Of a stretch of 64,000 nucleotides of DNA, positions 9,677-18,143 are shown piece after piece. The translations under genes and the position numbers were made by a program. The first letter of the stretch is position 1. Each line of letters opens with the position of its first letter. Source of the stretch: Chitinophagaceae bacterium (lineage in GTDB: Bacteria > Bacteroidota > Bacteroidia > Chitinophagales > Chitinophagaceae); assembly GCA_019638615.1 (NCBI GenBank), contig JAHBTL010000025.1:1-64000 (forward strand), in the 5' to 3' direction. The notes beneath the pieces are model-generated. The model saw nothing but the letters and a program-made list of their open reading frames with translations, was not told where the DNA came from and did not search any database.

Positions 9677-9854
9677 CAAAGAGCAACCCGCATTATCTTA
9701 ATTTTGCTCTTTTTATAGGTCGCAGAGGTTGAGGACTGGTAGGTTTATCAATTTTCGGAGAAGTTGTATCTGTTTGATTTGCAGTATCTTTTAGCTGGTT
9801 TAACCGCCGCAAATCTTCTAATAACGAGTTCGAGTTTTGTACCAATAAGTTCAC
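9677..9854 (+). repeat. Junction R1: element right end joined to tRNA 3'-end-like core (att-like)
   Basis: Right end shared with R4 at 38946-39087. It starts with a GAGCAA...TTGCTC hairpin, then a stretch like TATCTTTTAGCTGGTT, then AAATCTTCTAATAACGAG, and finally the core TTCGAGTTTTGTACCA followed by TTCAC. The core looks like a tRNA T-loop (TTCGAGT) and the last bases like an acceptor 3' strand. A terminator follows directly, as after a tRNA gene. I read it as an attR-type junction of the conjugative element to its left. A small open frame across it is judged non-coding. Confidence 0.65.
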
Positions 9855-9860
9855 AAACAA

Positions 9861-9912
9861 AAGCCAAAAGGCGCCATTTGAATCCAAAGGGTACCTTTTG
9901 GCTTTTTTTGGT
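9861..9912 (+). terminator. Terminator behind junction R1
   Basis: AAGCCAAAAGG (9861-9871) pairs perfectly with 9894-9904 and is followed by a T-run. It begins 7 bp after the tRNA-like core, as expected for the native terminator of a tRNA gene. Confidence 0.75.
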
Positions 9913-10114
9913 ATGAGTATCTTCACTTGTGGTTACCCAGTCGCTTTTGTCAACAACCAACCATTGTTTTATTTCTACCTGATTTGTTAAACAGTCCATA
10001 TGGTTTTTGGGTAAGCTTTTATTTCTTTTCTTTCTATAAGATTCACCTCCAATATTTATTATTAGCTAATTTTCGGTAATAAATTGAATGATACATTATT
10101 GCCGTTTCATCCAC
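9913..10114. other. Intergenic stretch between R1 and the IS
   Basis: No gene recognised. A minus-strand frame starting at 9999 (MDCLTNQVEIKQWLVVDKSD) has a plausible beginning but runs straight into the R1 terminator and core, so if it was ever a gene it is truncated. The 12-mer AATTTTCGGTAA at 10068 recurs inverted at 19949, behind R2. Confidence 0.4.
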
Positions 10115-10122
10115 TAAATACA
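10115..10122. repeat. Left target-site duplication of IS (8 bp)
   Basis: TAAATACA directly before the left inverted repeat. The identical 8-mer follows the right inverted repeat at 11085-11092. ISL3-family elements are known to make 8-bp duplications. Confidence 0.85.
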
Positions 10123-10188
10123 GGATCAAGTTAAAAATTTGGGGGATTTTGTTGGAGTTTAGATTTTTGTGCTTTAAAGACAAATAGA

Positions 10189-10542
10189 TTGGCTGAAGTA
10201 CAAAAAGAACTTATATCTGCATTGTTGCCTGTTGGCATTTTAGATTATTTTGATATTATCCGTGTTGAGGATAGTGATATAGGACTGAACATTTACCTGG
10301 AAGAGAATAATAGTATACCTCAGGAGTTTAAATCGCTCATCTATCATTCCAAGGGTTTCTATCCTGAGATCCGTGTTCAGGATTTTCCCATTCGTGGTAA
10401 AAAAGTATACCTCTGTATTAAGCGACGTCGCTGGGAGAATCAGTTAACTGGTGAGATTATAAGCCGGGACTGGTCTTTAGTTCAGTCCGGAACCCGTATG
10501 ACCGCAGAATTTGCGGCTTTTTTAAAAGAAGTATTTGGATAA
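10189..10542 (+). CDS. IS transposase N-terminal protein (first reading frame)
   Basis: 117 residues starting at a TTG. The sequence (ISALLPVGILDYFDIIRVED, then KKVYLCIKRRRW and GEIISRDWSLVQSGTRMTAE) matches the N-terminal, DNA-binding frame of ISAon1-type transposases. Its end overlaps the second frame by 8 nt, the usual arrangement for programmed frameshifting or translational coupling. This frame appears intact. Confidence 0.8.
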   Translation: MAEVQKELISALLPVGILDYFDIIRVEDSDIGLNIYLEENNSIPQEFKSLIYHSKGFYPEIRVQDFPIRGKKVYLCIKRRRWENQLTGEIISRDWSLVQSGTRMTAEFAAFLKEVFG

Positions 10543-11052
10543 TTACGCTATCAGCAGCCATCAGCTTGGTCATTACTTTCAAGTCGATGGCAAACTGCTT
10601 CAACAACAATACAAAGAACATATAAGCGATTACAGGCAATGGAACCAAAAGGCACATGCCGAACAATGGATGCTTTTCGAACAAAACATCGGTCCATGGA
10701 GCAAAAACAAAGAGCTGATTTATTGTTTACCCGCTATCCTAAATTACAACAGGCTTACTCTTTAGCAAACAGGCTGGGTGAAGTTTACCGGATTTCAACC
10801 AGCAAACAACAAGCGTTTAAAAAACTCGCATTATGGTACAATGATGTAGAGGCGGCTAAAATAGACTCTTTTAAAACAGTAGCTAAATCTATACAGAATC
10901 ACTACTTGGACATACTAAACTTCTTTAACAACAGAAGTACCAATGCTTCTGCTGAATCTTTTAACGCAAAAATAAAGGCCTTCAGAGCTACTGCAAGAGG
11001 TGTCAGAGATATAAACTTCTTCCTGTTTAGGCTAGCAAATATTTATGCATAA
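10535..11052 (+). pseudogene. IS transposase catalytic frame, internal deletion and frameshift
   Basis: The frame starts with DNYAISSHQLGHYFQVDGKL (from 10535) and runs to about 10690, where it breaks. The C-terminal part continues in another frame (LLFTRYPKLQQAYSLANRLG ... NRSTNASAESFNAKIKAFRA) to 11052. Compared with family members I know, about 150 residues holding the first two catalytic Asp residues are missing; the third catalytic Glu (in NASAESFNAK) remains. Dead transposase. Confidence 0.85.
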
Positions 11053-11084
11053 AATATTAATCCCCCAAATTATCAGCATGATCC

Positions 11085-11092
11085 TAAATACA
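11085..11092. repeat. Right target-site duplication of IS (8 bp)
   Basis: TAAATACA, identical to 10115-10122. Confidence 0.85.
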
Positions 11093-11164
11093 TCCTTATA
11101 ATATATATACTACCGACCTTACCAAGAGTCTTGTATTGCTAAAAATAAACCCGCAAAGAATTTA

Positions 11165-11206
11165 GTATAAGTTTATACATTTAATAAGTTGAATATAGTA
11201 TATTTG
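11165..11206 (+). promoter_or_regulatory. Promoter and candidate MarR operator of carotenoid operon
   Basis: TATATTTG at 11199-11206 fits the Bacteroidetes -7 motif TAnnTTTG, 18 bp before the marR ATG. Just upstream, GTATAAGTTTATAC (11165-11178) is a perfect 6-2-6 palindrome near where the -33 region should lie. Its place and symmetry suit autorepression by the MarR-type first gene. No binding data. Confidence 0.55.
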
Positions 11207-11223
11207 TGAACTAATATAATTAT

Positions 11224-11886
11224 ATGAAATATGATATTTTAAAAAATGTTGTCAATCTGCTTGAGGAATTTGAAGAAGATATTCTTCAAGGAAGAACATA
11301 CCCTAATGATATCGAAGGTTTTAAAAGATGGATAGTTGCCAATTATAAAGGTGAAGAAAAAAATAATGAACCTAATTGGGATGGAAAAGAAAAGGGACGT
11401 AGTGCAGAAAGTGTCATTAATACTTTAATTGTCCATATGAACAGATATGCCAAGAGTTATTCCAAGTCCGCCATATTCGGATCGGATTTTTCAACACAGG
11501 AAGATCTTATCTACCTCATTAACCTAAAAGCTTTTGGAGAAATGACCAAAATGGACTTGATAAAAAAGAATGTACATGAAAAACCTGCCGGAATGCAAGT
11601 TATCAACCGGTTGATTGCACAAGGTTGGGTAAATCAAACCGATTCTGAGACCGACAAAAGAAGTAAAGTTTTAAAAATAAGCAATAAGGGAATTCAGGTT
11701 TTAGAAAAGCAAATGGACAAAATCAGAAAAGCAACTGAAATCGTTACAGGAGATTTAACCCATAACGAAAAAATGGAATTGATCAGGTTGCTCAATAAAC
11801 TCAATGATTTTCATCAACAGATCTACGATAAAAATATTGAACCAGAATATTTATTGAATGAAGTTTTAAAAGATAAAAGGCGATGA
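11224..11886 (+). CDS. MarR-family winged-helix regulator of carotenoid operon
   Basis: 220-residue transcription regulator. The winged helix spans about residues 95-165 (QEDLIYLINLKAFGEMTKMD, LIKKNVHEKPAGMQVINRLI, then the wing DSETDKRSKVLKISNKG), with helical N- and C-terminal dimerisation regions. It is the first gene of the photoprotection operon and overlaps crtI by 4 nt, so it is expressed with its likely targets. MarR proteins usually repress their own operon and respond to a ligand or oxidant. A palindrome sits in its promoter at 11165. In other bacteria similar photolyase/SRPBCC/epimerase sets are controlled by the B12-dependent light sensor LitR/CarH; here a MarR protein holds that place. 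Confidence 0.88.
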   Translation: MKYDILKNVVNLLEEFEEDILQGRTYPNDIEGFKRWIVANYKGEEKNNEPNWDGKEKGRSAESVINTLIVHMNRYAKSYSKSAIFGSDFSTQEDLIYLINLKAFGEMTKMDLIKKNVHEKPAGMQVINRLIAQGWVNQTDSETDKRSKVLKISNKGIQVLEKQMDKIRKATEIVTGDLTHNEKMELIRLLNKLNDFHQQIYDKNIEPEYLLNEVLKDKRR

Positions 11887-13364
11887 AGAAAAAAATAGCC
11901 GTTATCGGTTCCGGTTTTTCGGGATTGTCTGCTACAGCTTATTTGGCAAAAGCGGGAAATGAGGTTCACGTATTTGAAAAACACGAGCAGCCAGGTGGAA
12001 GAGCAAGGCAATTTTCTACCCAACAAGGTTACGTATTTGATATGGGACCAAGTTGGTACTGGATGCCTGATATTATTGAAAGTTTTTTTGCTGATTTCGG
12101 CTACAAAATCTCTGATTTCTTCGAGTTGATTTCATTAAACCCACAGTTTGAAATGATTTTTTCACAAGAGAAAATCAGTGTACCTGAAAGTTTAGAGGAA
12201 TTAAAAATCTTGTTCGAACAAATCGAAAAGGGTGCAGGATTACAATTAGAAAAATTTATGCGATCGGCTAAATTCAAATATGAAGTCGGTATGCAGGATT
12301 TCGTGAATAAGCCTTGCCATAATTGGTCAGAATTCATTTCTCCTAAAATAACTAAAAGTGCATTGAGATTGGATTTACTGACGAACTTCAGAACCTATGT
12401 TGCTAAATACTTCAAAAGTGAAAAATTAAGAACATTGATGGAGTTTCCTGTGATTTTTCTGGGTGCTTCGCCAAAAAATATTCCTGCATTGTATAGTTTG
12501 ATGAACTATGGGGGTTATGCCTTAGGAACGCATTATCCTATAGGTGGCTTCTATCAATTGGTATTGGCGATGAAAAAAGTAGCCGAAAACCAAGGTGCAA
12601 CTTTTTATTTTAACAAAACCGTTGAAAGCATAAATACACAAAATGGTAAGGTAAGATCTTTAACTATCAATGGCGAGACCTATGAATTCGATATTGTAAT
12701 TGCTTCTTCCGATTATCATCATACAGAAACGCTTTTAAATAAAGACCTCAGAAATTATTCTGAGGTGTACTGGAAAAGCAGAACGTTTGCACCATCAAGT
12801 TTGATCTATTATTTAGGCATCAATCAAATTATTCCCAACCTAAAACATCATACACTCTTCTTTGAAAATGACTTAGACGAACACATTGATTGTATCTATG
12901 GCGAGAAGAAATGGCCGGAAAAGCCTCTTTTTTATGTTTGTTGCCCATCAAAAACAGATAATGCCGTTGCCCCTAAAGACAAAGAAAACCTGTTTTTGTT
13001 GATGCCTTTGGCAATCGGAATAAACGATGAAGAATTAACACGGGAAAAGTATTTAATGGAAATGCTTTCAAGAATTGAAAGACATACGGGCATAGCCGAT
13101 TTACAGTCAATGATTGAGTACAAAAGAAGCTTCTGTGTCAGCGATTTTATTTCAGATTACAATGCGTACGGTGGCAATGCGTACGGACTGGCAAACACAC
13201 TTGGTCAAACTGCAGTTTTGAAACCTAAAATAATAAATAAAAGATTGAAAAATTTATTCTACACGGGTCAATTGACCGTTCCCGGCCCCGGAGTTCCTCC
13301 GTCCATCCTATCTGGTAAAATTGTAGCAAATGAAATAATCAAACTTAAACAAGAAGGACTATGA
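11883..13364 (+). CDS. crtI: Phytoene desaturase CrtI
   Basis: 493-residue FAD-dependent desaturase that converts phytoene to lycopene at the membrane. It starts with a dinucleotide-binding motif, GSGFSG at residues 9-14, followed by YLAKAGNEVHVFEKHEQPGG. The CrtI C-terminal signature is seen in LKNLFYTGQLTVPGPGVPPS followed by ILSGKIVANEI. Length fits the family (about 490-500). It overlaps both marR and crtB by 4 nt (ATGA), indicating translational coupling. Confidence 0.96.
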   Translation: MKKKIAVIGSGFSGLSATAYLAKAGNEVHVFEKHEQPGGRARQFSTQQGYVFDMGPSWYWMPDIIESFFADFGYKISDFFELISLNPQFEMIFSQEKISVPESLEELKILFEQIEKGAGLQLEKFMRSAKFKYEVGMQDFVNKPCHNWSEFISPKITKSALRLDLLTNFRTYVAKYFKSEKLRTLMEFPVIFLGASPKNIPALYSLMNYGGYALGTHYPIGGFYQLVLAMKKVAENQGATFYFNKTVESINTQNGKVRSLTINGETYEFDIVIASSDYHHTETLLNKDLRNYSEVYWKSRTFAPSSLIYYLGINQIIPNLKHHTLFFENDLDEHIDCIYGEKKWPEKPLFYVCCPSKTDNAVAPKDKENLFLLMPLAIGINDEELTREKYLMEMLSRIERHTGIADLQSMIEYKRSFCVSDFISDYNAYGGNAYGLANTLGQTAVLKPKIINKRLKNLFYTGQLTVPGPGVPPSILSGKIVANEIIKLKQEGL

Positions 13365-14197
13365 AAAAGATCTTTGACGAACTATCGTGCTCGGTAAGCA
13401 AGATTACAACCCAAAAGTATAGTACGAGTTTTTCTCTAGGAATTTTAGCGCTGAAACCGTCTATACGTCCCGCTATCTATGCCATATATGGATATGTGAG
13501 ACTGGCTGATGAAATCGTGGACAGTTTTCACGGGTACGATAAAGAGAAACTATTGAATCGATTAAAAGTAGAAACCGACGATGCATTGCAGGAAGGAATT
13601 TCGCTCAACCCTATTCTACAATCGTTCCAGGAAACAGTAAATCAGTATAAAATTGACAAAAGTCTCATTGAACAGTTTTTACATAGTATGGAAATGGATT
13701 TGCAGAAAATAGATTACAATTCAGAACGATACGAAGAATATATTTTTGGTTCAGCCGAAGTAGTCGGGCTGATGTGTCTACAAGTTTTTACGGATGGGAA
13801 TATGGAAAAATATAGAGAATTGAAACCATATGCAATGAAACTGGGGTCAGCTTTTCAAAAAGTAAACTTTTTAAGGGATTTGAAAGATGATTATCAGATT
13901 TTGGGCAGGACTTATTTCCCGAATATTGATATGTGCATATTTGATAATAGTGTGAAAAGTCAGATTGAAAAGGAAATAGAGGAAGAATTTAAGGAGGCTT
14001 TAATCGGGATTAAGAAGCTACCCAATTCCGCAATGTTTGGGGTGTATTTAGCTTACAAGTACTATTTGTTTTTGTTGCAAAAAATAAAAAGAATATCCTC
14101 CAAAGAGATATTGAATAACAGGATTCGGGTTCCTAATTCTGAAAAGGCATTTGTGGCGTTCAAAAGTTATGTAAGATATAAAACTGCGTTTTTATGA
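13361..14197 (+). CDS. crtB: Phytoene synthase CrtB
   Basis: 278-residue squalene/phytoene synthase joining two geranylgeranyl diphosphates to phytoene. Both Asp-rich motifs are present: YVRLADEIVDSF (DxxxD) and VNFLRDLKDDYQILGRTYFP. The family start TTQKYSTSFSLGI is also seen. It overlaps its neighbours by 4 nt. No GGPP synthase gene is in this operon, so the precursor must come from elsewhere in the genome. Confidence 0.96.
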   Translation: MKKIFDELSCSVSKITTQKYSTSFSLGILALKPSIRPAIYAIYGYVRLADEIVDSFHGYDKEKLLNRLKVETDDALQEGISLNPILQSFQETVNQYKIDKSLIEQFLHSMEMDLQKIDYNSERYEEYIFGSAEVVGLMCLQVFTDGNMEKYRELKPYAMKLGSAFQKVNFLRDLKDDYQILGRTYFPNIDMCIFDNSVKSQIEKEIEEEFKEALIGIKKLPNSAMFGVYLAYKYYLFLLQKIKRISSKEILNNRIRVPNSEKAFVAFKSYVRYKTAFL

Positions 14198-14652
14198 TCA
14201 AAATTCCTGGCTTACTAATATCGGCCATACTCTTTCTTATGAGTTTTAATGCAACAGGTTTGGATGTAGTAAGGGCTAACTACAACAAACTGGTATCAGA
14301 AAAAGAGTTGTGTGGAAAGATAATTGCGGAATTGACAGAAACAAAGAACAATTCAGCTACACATATGGCTTATTTGGTTGGTTTACAAACTATCTGGGCA
14401 AATCACGTCTTTAGTCCGATAAGTAAACTCAATACGTTTAAAGAAGGGAAGAAAAACATCGAGCAGGCAATCAAAAAAGAACCTGAAAATGTGGAATTAA
14501 GGTTTATCCGACTTTCGGTTCAAAAAAATGCTCCGTCTTTTTTAGGATATAAATCAAACATAAATGGGGATGCCAAATTTATTAAGGAAAACCGACACCA
14601 AATCAGGTCGGAGATTTTGCAGAAAAATATAGGAACGCTTTTAAAGGACTAG
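14194..14652 (+). CDS. Exported protein of carotenoid operon, unknown function
   Basis: 152 residues with a signal peptide or N-terminal anchor (residues 4-22, LLISAILFLMSFNATG). The rest is helical and TPR-like (KKNIEQAIKKEPENVELRFI, then RLSVQKNAPSFLGYKSNI). I do not recognise a named family, though similar small proteins occur in Bacteroidetes carotenoid clusters. Coupled to crtB by a 4-nt overlap and followed after 3 nt by an SRPBCC gene. Role unknown. Confidence 0.75.
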   Translation: MIKIPGLLISAILFLMSFNATGLDVVRANYNKLVSEKELCGKIIAELTETKNNSATHMAYLVGLQTIWANHVFSPISKLNTFKEGKKNIEQAIKKEPENVELRFIRLSVQKNAPSFLGYKSNINGDAKFIKENRHQIRSEILQKNIGTLLKD

Positions 14653-14655
14653 ACT

Positions 14656-15123
14656 ATGAAACATCGGTTATACAGGGAGCAACAATTGAATTGCGATATC
14701 GAAGCAGCGTGGGATTTTTTCTCTTCTCCTAAGAACCTTTCGAAGATCACACCCAAAGATATGGGTTTTACGGTGCTGTCGGATTATAACAGCGAACAGA
14801 TTGCTGAAGGAATGGTGATCGATTATATCGTTTCGCCGTTGCTGAAAGTTCCGTTGAAGTGGAGAACGAGAATTACTCATGTGGAATCAAATAAAAGCTT
14901 TACTGATTTTCAGGAGAAAGGACCTTATAAATACTGGAGCCATTTTCACGAATTTATCCCCAATAAAGACGGAGTGCTGATGAAAGATACGGTAGATTAT
15001 GAATTGCCTTTCGGCTTTTTGGGGAAGATGGCACATCTACTTTTTGTGAAAAAGAAATTGGCGTACATCTTTGATTTCCGATACCACGTTTTAGAGAAAC
15101 TTTTTAACCCAATAAAAAACTGA
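14656..15123 (+). CDS. SRPBCC (START-like) family protein
   Basis: 155-residue ligand-binding-fold protein: REQQLNCDIEAAWDFFSSPK, NLSKITPKDMGF, and PYKYWSHFHEFIPNKDGVLM. The helix-grip fold holds hydrophobic ligands. Related genes are found next to photolyase and TIGR01777 genes in light-response clusters, as here. It might carry or sense a carotenoid or isoprenoid; this is inference. It sits between the exported unknown protein and crtZ with 2-3 nt spacing. Confidence 0.82.
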   Translation: MKHRLYREQQLNCDIEAAWDFFSSPKNLSKITPKDMGFTVLSDYNSEQIAEGMVIDYIVSPLLKVPLKWRTRITHVESNKSFTDFQEKGPYKYWSHFHEFIPNKDGVLMKDTVDYELPFGFLGKMAHLLFVKKKLAYIFDFRYHVLEKLFNPIKN

Positions 15124-15124
15124 T

Positions 15125-15583
15125 ATGGCTTTTTTAATCGTATTGCTCACGTTTACATTGATGGAAGGGGCAACCTGGATTATCCATAAATATGTTATGC
15201 ACGGTTTTCTTTGGGTTTTGCACAAAGACCATCATGACCACAGCAATGAGGGCGTTCTTGAAAAGAACGACTATTTTTTTGTCATATTTGCTATACCCAC
15301 GATTGCTTTGATGTATTTCGGTTCGCTTGAAAATTTCAACTATCTGTTTTATATCGGATTGGGCATTATGCTTTACGGAATGGCTTATTTTTTTGTGCAC
15401 GATATTTTTATCCACCAACGGATCAAATTTCTGTCCCAGACCCAAAGTGCCTATTTTTTGGCACTGCGCAGGGCACACAAACAACATCACAAACATATCG
15501 GAAAAGAAAACGGTGAATGTTTCGGGTTTTTATATGTGCCTTTCAAATATTTCAAAATGTATTTTAATTCCGCGAAAAAATGA
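15125..15583 (+). CDS. crtZ: Beta-carotene hydroxylase CrtZ
   Basis: 152-residue membrane-bound di-iron hydroxylase of the fatty-acid-hydroxylase superfamily. Histidine clusters are present in the expected order: HKYVMHGFLWVLHKDHHDHS, HDIFIHQR, and RRAHKQHHKH. It adds the 3 and 3' hydroxyls to beta-carotene, giving zeaxanthin. Four TM segments are apparent. No ketolase (crtW) is present, so zeaxanthin is the predicted product. Overlaps the lycopene cyclase gene by 4 nt. Confidence 0.94.
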   Translation: MAFLIVLLTFTLMEGATWIIHKYVMHGFLWVLHKDHHDHSNEGVLEKNDYFFVIFAIPTIALMYFGSLENFNYLFYIGLGIMLYGMAYFFVHDIFIHQRIKFLSQTQSAYFLALRRAHKQHHKHIGKENGECFGFLYVPFKYFKMYFNSAKK

Positions 15584-16281
15584 TGGCATATACTTATTCA
15601 ATGATATTATTTTTTACGGTCATCATTTGCTTTATCGCATCTTTTGACAGCCGGATTCTCTTTAACCGTTATTTTGGATCGTTTATAAAATCTGCGATTT
15701 TGGTTGCTATACCATTTATTTCTTGGGATATATGGTTTACCGCAAAAGGTGTTTGGTGGTTCAATACAGATTATACACTGGGAATAGTGATAGCGGGTTT
15801 GCCTCTTGAAGAATGGCTTTTCTTTATTTTCATTCCGTTTTCATGCGTGTTTACCTATTTCTGTTTTGATAAGTTTTTCAAGTTAGGATGGCTATCCGCC
15901 TTAAATAACCTGATCGTTTTTGTCAGCGTCATTATCTGTTCGGTTATGGCTTTGTTGCATTATGATAAAATCTATACACTTATGACGGCTATCGCCACTA
16001 TAGCAACTTTAATTTACCTGAATTTCATTGCACAGGTAGATTGGATTGGCAAGGCATCTTTGGTGTTTACTATATTGATGTTAGGTTTTTTTCCTGTAAA
16101 TGGCGTGCTGACGGGGACTGGTATCGAAACACCTATCGTAAATTACAACCCGGGAGATTTTCTGGGTATACGGATACTAACGATACCAATTGAGGATGCC
16201 GTTTATGGATATACGCAGTTTCTTTTGGTGCTTTATTTTTTTAAACGGTTTAAACATATAGATGATGAAAGCAAAAAATAA
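15580..16281 (+). CDS. Lycopene cyclase, CrtYcd-type fused membrane protein
   Basis: 233-residue multi-spanning protein made of two similar halves of the lycopene cyclase domain. Repeated signatures are WDIWFTAKGVWWFN...GLPLEEWLFFIFIPFSCVFTYF in the first half and NGVLTGTGIETPIVNYNPGD...RILTIPIEDAVYGYTQFLL in the second. PLEEWLFF and PIEDAVYG hold the conserved acidic residues. It closes the lycopene ends to beta-rings before CrtZ acts. The start overlaps crtZ, and the end overlaps the lipocalin gene by 20 nt. Confidence 0.92.
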   Translation: MMAYTYSMILFFTVIICFIASFDSRILFNRYFGSFIKSAILVAIPFISWDIWFTAKGVWWFNTDYTLGIVIAGLPLEEWLFFIFIPFSCVFTYFCFDKFFKLGWLSALNNLIVFVSVIICSVMALLHYDKIYTLMTAIATIATLIYLNFIAQVDWIGKASLVFTILMLGFFPVNGVLTGTGIETPIVNYNPGDFLGIRILTIPIEDAVYGYTQFLLVLYFFKRFKHIDDESKK

Positions 16282-16828
16282 AATTTTAACAGTGGCCTTT
16301 TCCATAGCGTTAATTGCTCTTTTAAATTCCTGTGCCTCGATCCCCAAAAAGGCAAAAGCAGTGGAAAACTTTGATGTCGATGAATATTTAGGCACTTGGT
16401 ACGAAATTGCCCGTTTTGATTCTCGTTTTGAAAGGGACTTGGACAATGTTTCCGCTCAATACAGCCTGAATGAAAATGGCAATGTCATCGTCTTGAACAG
16501 TGGCTATAACCATAATAAGCAAGAATGGAAAAAAGCGGACGGTTTAGCAAGGTTCAGAGGAGATAAAAATGTTGCAAAATTGAAAGTAAGTTTTTTCGGT
16601 CCTTTTTATTCTGGTTACAATGTGGTCGCATTGGACGAAAATTACCAGTATGCGCTGGTTGCGGGAAAAAACCTAAAGTATTTATGGATTTTATCGAGAA
16701 CAAAGAACGTTCCCCAAGAGGTTAAAGCAAACTATTTGGGAATTGCAGAAGGGATTGGTTATGATACCTCTAAACTGATCTGGGTAAAGCACGACAGGAA
16801 CGATAATCCATTTTTGAATGAAAAGTAG
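16262..16828 (+). CDS. Lipocalin lipoprotein (Blc-like)
   Basis: 188 residues. A type II signal peptide ends in the lipobox ALLNSC (Cys about residue 24), so it is a lipoprotein. The lipocalin motif DEYLGTWYEIARFDSRFERD (GxW) opens the barrel, and YQYALVAGKNLKYLWILSRT is the second conserved block. Bacterial lipocalins bind lipids in membrane repair. Its place in this operon suggests handling of oxidised lipids or carotenoids under light stress. The gene overlaps both neighbours. Confidence 0.9.
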   Translation: MMKAKNKILTVAFSIALIALLNSCASIPKKAKAVENFDVDEYLGTWYEIARFDSRFERDLDNVSAQYSLNENGNVIVLNSGYNHNKQEWKKADGLARFRGDKNVAKLKVSFFGPFYSGYNVVALDENYQYALVAGKNLKYLWILSRTKNVPQEVKANYLGIAEGIGYDTSKLIWVKHDRNDNPFLNEK

Positions 16829-18125
16829 GGTCTCCGTTTTTTGGTTTCGCAGAGATCTGCGTTTGGAAGACAATGTGGGTTTGTATCAGGCACTTGCTTC
16901 CGAATTACCCGTGTTGCCGGTTTTTATTTTTGATGAGACCATCCTAAATAAATTAGAAGATAAAAAAGACCGAAGGGTTGACTATATCCATCAGGTACTC
17001 TCGGCAATAAATAGCCGATTGAAGACATTCAACGCAAGATTGAATACATTTTATGGAAATCCTTTGGATGTTTTTAAAATGCTTTCCGAAAAATATGCTG
17101 TTCAAGGCGTTTTCTGCAATCGGGATTATGAACCGCAAGCCATTAAACGGGATACGGAGATTTACCAGTTTTTCAACGAACAGAACATTCCTTTTAAGGC
17201 ATTCAAAGACCAGGTCATTTTTGATAAAAACGATGTATTGAAAAATGACGGCACACCCTATACGGTTTATACCCCGTATTCAAAAAAATGGAAAGAGCTA
17301 TTGACAGAAAAAGATTACAAGTCGTATAATCCTGATTGCACTAATTTTTTCAGACAGCGGTTTGCCGAAATTCATTCGTTGAATGAATTCGGTTTTGAAA
17401 AAACAGATATCACTTTTGATCCGCCGAAATTAGATGCAAAAATCATTGACGAATACGACAAATTCAGGGATTATCCTGCAATGCAACGGACAACAGAATT
17501 GAGCATCGCTCTTCGATTTGGCACCATTAGTATTCGTAAATGTGTAGCTTTTGCATGGAACCACAATCAAACGTGGCTGAATGAATTGATCTGGCGAGAG
17601 TTTTTTATGCAGATCTTATATCATTTCCCTAAAGTGGTTAATCAATCTTTTAAATCGAAATACGATAACATCAAATGGCGAAACAATGAATGGGAATTTG
17701 AAAAGTGGTGCGAGGGAAAAACAGGTTATCCGATTGTCGATGCAGGAATGCGACAATTGAACCAAACAGGATCTATGCACAATCGGGTACGGATGATTGC
17801 AGCGAGTTTTTTGTGCAAACATTTACTGATAGATTGGCGTTGGGGTGAAGCCTACTTTGCACAAAAGCTGAACGATTACGATTTATCGGCCAACAATGGA
17901 AACTGGCAATGGGCATCGGGTTCGGGTTGTGATGCTGCACCGTATTTCAGGGTGTTTAACCCAACTGTTCAAACCGATAAGTTTGATAAGAAGTTGGAAT
18001 ATATCAAAAAATGGATTCCCGGATTTGGAACAGATGCTTACCCCCAACAAATAGTAGAACACAGTTTCGCAAGAGACAGAGCGTTGAAAGTATATGGAGA
18101 AGCCGTCAAGGAAAACAATCAATAA
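16818..18125 (+). CDS. phrB: Deoxyribodipyrimidine photolyase / cryptochrome family
   Basis: 435-residue DNA photolyase that repairs UV pyrimidine dimers with blue light. The N-terminal antenna domain starts FWFRRDLRLEDNVGLYQAL. The FAD-binding C-terminal domain has LNELIWREFFMQILYHFP, GYPIVDAGMRQLNQTGSMHN and NDYDLSANNGNWQWASGSGC. The last signatures and the length fit class I CPD photolyases rather than cryptochromes. Its presence with carotenoid genes makes the operon a combined photoprotection and photorepair unit. Confidence 0.93.
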   Translation: MKSRVSVFWFRRDLRLEDNVGLYQALASELPVLPVFIFDETILNKLEDKKDRRVDYIHQVLSAINSRLKTFNARLNTFYGNPLDVFKMLSEKYAVQGVFCNRDYEPQAIKRDTEIYQFFNEQNIPFKAFKDQVIFDKNDVLKNDGTPYTVYTPYSKKWKELLTEKDYKSYNPDCTNFFRQRFAEIHSLNEFGFEKTDITFDPPKLDAKIIDEYDKFRDYPAMQRTTELSIALRFGTISIRKCVAFAWNHNQTWLNELIWREFFMQILYHFPKVVNQSFKSKYDNIKWRNNEWEFEKWCEGKTGYPIVDAGMRQLNQTGSMHNRVRMIAASFLCKHLLIDWRWGEAYFAQKLNDYDLSANNGNWQWASGSGCDAAPYFRVFNPTVQTDKFDKKLEYIKKWIPGFGTDAYPQQIVEHSFARDRALKVYGEAVKENNQ

Positions 18126-18143
18126 CGCTTTAATTAAAGTAAA

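Larger units (their letters stand above)
10123..11084 (+). mobile_element. ISL3-type insertion sequence (ISAon1-like), internally deleted
   Basis: 962-bp element bounded by imperfect 26-bp inverted repeats: GGATCAAGTTAAAAATTT... at 10123-10148 and the complement of 11059-11084 (GGATCATGCTGATAATTT...). Both end in GGGGGATT. An 8-bp target duplication flanks it. Inside are an intact first reading frame and a second frame that has lost its middle part. Full elements of this type are about 1.4-1.5 kb. It cannot make a working transposase, but its ends are intact and could be mobilised in trans. Confidence 0.88.

Noticed and set aside
9693-9999. Short minus-strand frames over R1 with NSNSLLEDLRRLNQLKDT
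   Set aside because: The same peptide appears over R2, but only because the att-like DNA is repeated. The frames run through tRNA-end-like core and terminator sequence.
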